From Bacteroidales bacterium (lineage in GTDB: Bacteria; Bacteroidota; Bacteroidia; Bacteroidales; SM23-62): 5,735 nt of DNA. Positions 5,428 through 5,735 of this stretch are shown piece after piece. The stretch spans positions 1 through 5,735 of the forward strand of contig JADHVS010000270.1 in assembly GCA_016783865.1 (NCBI GenBank), in the 5' to 3' direction. Made by a program: the position numbers and the translations under genes. Each line of letters opens with the position of its first letter. Position 1 is the stretch's first letter. The notes under the pieces were generated by a model. That model searched no databases. It worked only from the letters and a program-made list of their open reading frames with translations, and was not told where the DNA came from.

Positions 5428-5735
5428 ATGGCTCAATACGAACATTTGCCGGTATTTAAGAAGGCATATGATCTGCTTCTGGCAATTTATCAGTCGGTGG
5501 GGATGTTTGGAAAGGAGTTCAAATATACGATAGGAGAGAAGTTAAAGAATGAAGCGCTGGAATTAATCGTGTGCATTTACAAAGCGAACAACAGGAAGGA
5601 TAAACATGATTTGATTGTTTTAGCTAAAGAGCATCTTGAAGTGCTTCGTTTGTATATTCGAATAGCAAAAGACCTGAAACAGATTACCCTGAAGAAAATG
5701 ATATTTCTGAACGAATTCATCGAATCCATCGCGAA
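5428..5735 (+). CDS. avd: Avd-like four-helix-bundle protein of a DGR, 3' end cut by window edge
   Basis: The first 102 residues of a helical protein; Avd proteins are about 110-125 residues, so only the tail is missing. It begins MAQYEHLPVFKKAYDLLLAI and has the family-like segments FKYTIGEKLKNEALELI (31-47), IYKANNRKDK (50-59) and KEHLEVLRLYIRIAKDLKQI (67-86), ending in FLNEFIES (93-100). The predicted helices are roughly 8-28, 34-55, 60-84 and 87-102. This resembles the Avd branch of the S23/four-helix-bundle family rather than the common stand-alone 23S-IVP branch, which carries SQIRRAAVSIPSNIAEG-like sequence not seen here. Avd forms a basic pentamer that binds the DGR reverse transcriptase and template RNA and is needed for mutagenic retrohoming. 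The start is bounded by an in-frame TAA at 5419-5421. No Shine-Dalgarno site is visible. The position just after a FISUMP target fits the order target, avd, TR, RT. Confidence 0.8.
   Translation, partial: MAQYEHLPVFKKAYDLLLAIYQSVGMFGKEFKYTIGEKLKNEALELIVCIYKANNRKDKHDLIVLAKEHLEVLRLYIRIAKDLKQITLKKMIFLNEFIESIA

Noticed and set aside
5336..5533. Frame of 65 codons covering the repeat cluster and the start of avd
   Set aside because: It crosses the repeats and overlaps the Avd-like frame, which has clear family features; no sign of a real protein.

Overview
The window reads as a Bacteroidota (Bacteroidetes) chromosome or metagenome contig. The reasons are a promoter of the type TTG, 19 nt, TAnnTTTG at the left edge; almost no Shine-Dalgarno sites; exported proteins of Bacteroidetes type (signal peptides ending in ..SQ, an outer-membrane-like protein ending in Phe, a lipoprotein with FN3-like stalk repeats and a FISUMP domain); and AT-rich intergenic GATTTACGATTG repeats. 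All convincing genes lie on the + strand.

Layout. (1) 3-2679: a promoter and a two-gene operon, made of an exported caspase-like (peptidase C14) protein with an EF-hand-like calcium loop and a signal-peptide-bearing protein with a beta-sandwich-like N-terminus and an outer-membrane-barrel-like C-terminus. (2) 2678-3660: a repeat-edged stretch with two toxin-antitoxin remnants in tandem. A DUF2281 antitoxin overlaps a PIN/VapC toxin gene that has lost its centre and is frameshifted. An intact MNT nucleotidyltransferase (MntA-type) overlaps a HEPN toxin remnant of only 18 codons. Both antitoxin-side genes look intact and both toxin genes are broken. (3) 3661-5250: a large putative surface lipoprotein with three FN3-like repeats and a C-terminal FISUMP / C-type-lectin-like domain. 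Its last ~50 codons have very different codon usage, dominated by TAC, GAC and CAC. (4) 5251-5427: a 177-nt gap rich in direct and inverted GATTTACGATTG repeats and an 11-bp-stem hairpin. (5) 5428-end: a four-helix-bundle protein of Avd type, cut by the window edge.

The most interesting reading is that 3661-5735 is the left half of a diversity-generating retroelement (DGR): a lectin-fold target gene whose 3' end is the variable region, followed by avd. The template repeat (TR) and reverse transcriptase (RT) would lie just past the right edge and are not in this window. The system would diversify the ligand-binding tip of a surface lipoprotein. The DGR call is an inference from the target fold, the 3' codon block and the Avd-like neighbour; without the RT and TR it is not proven.
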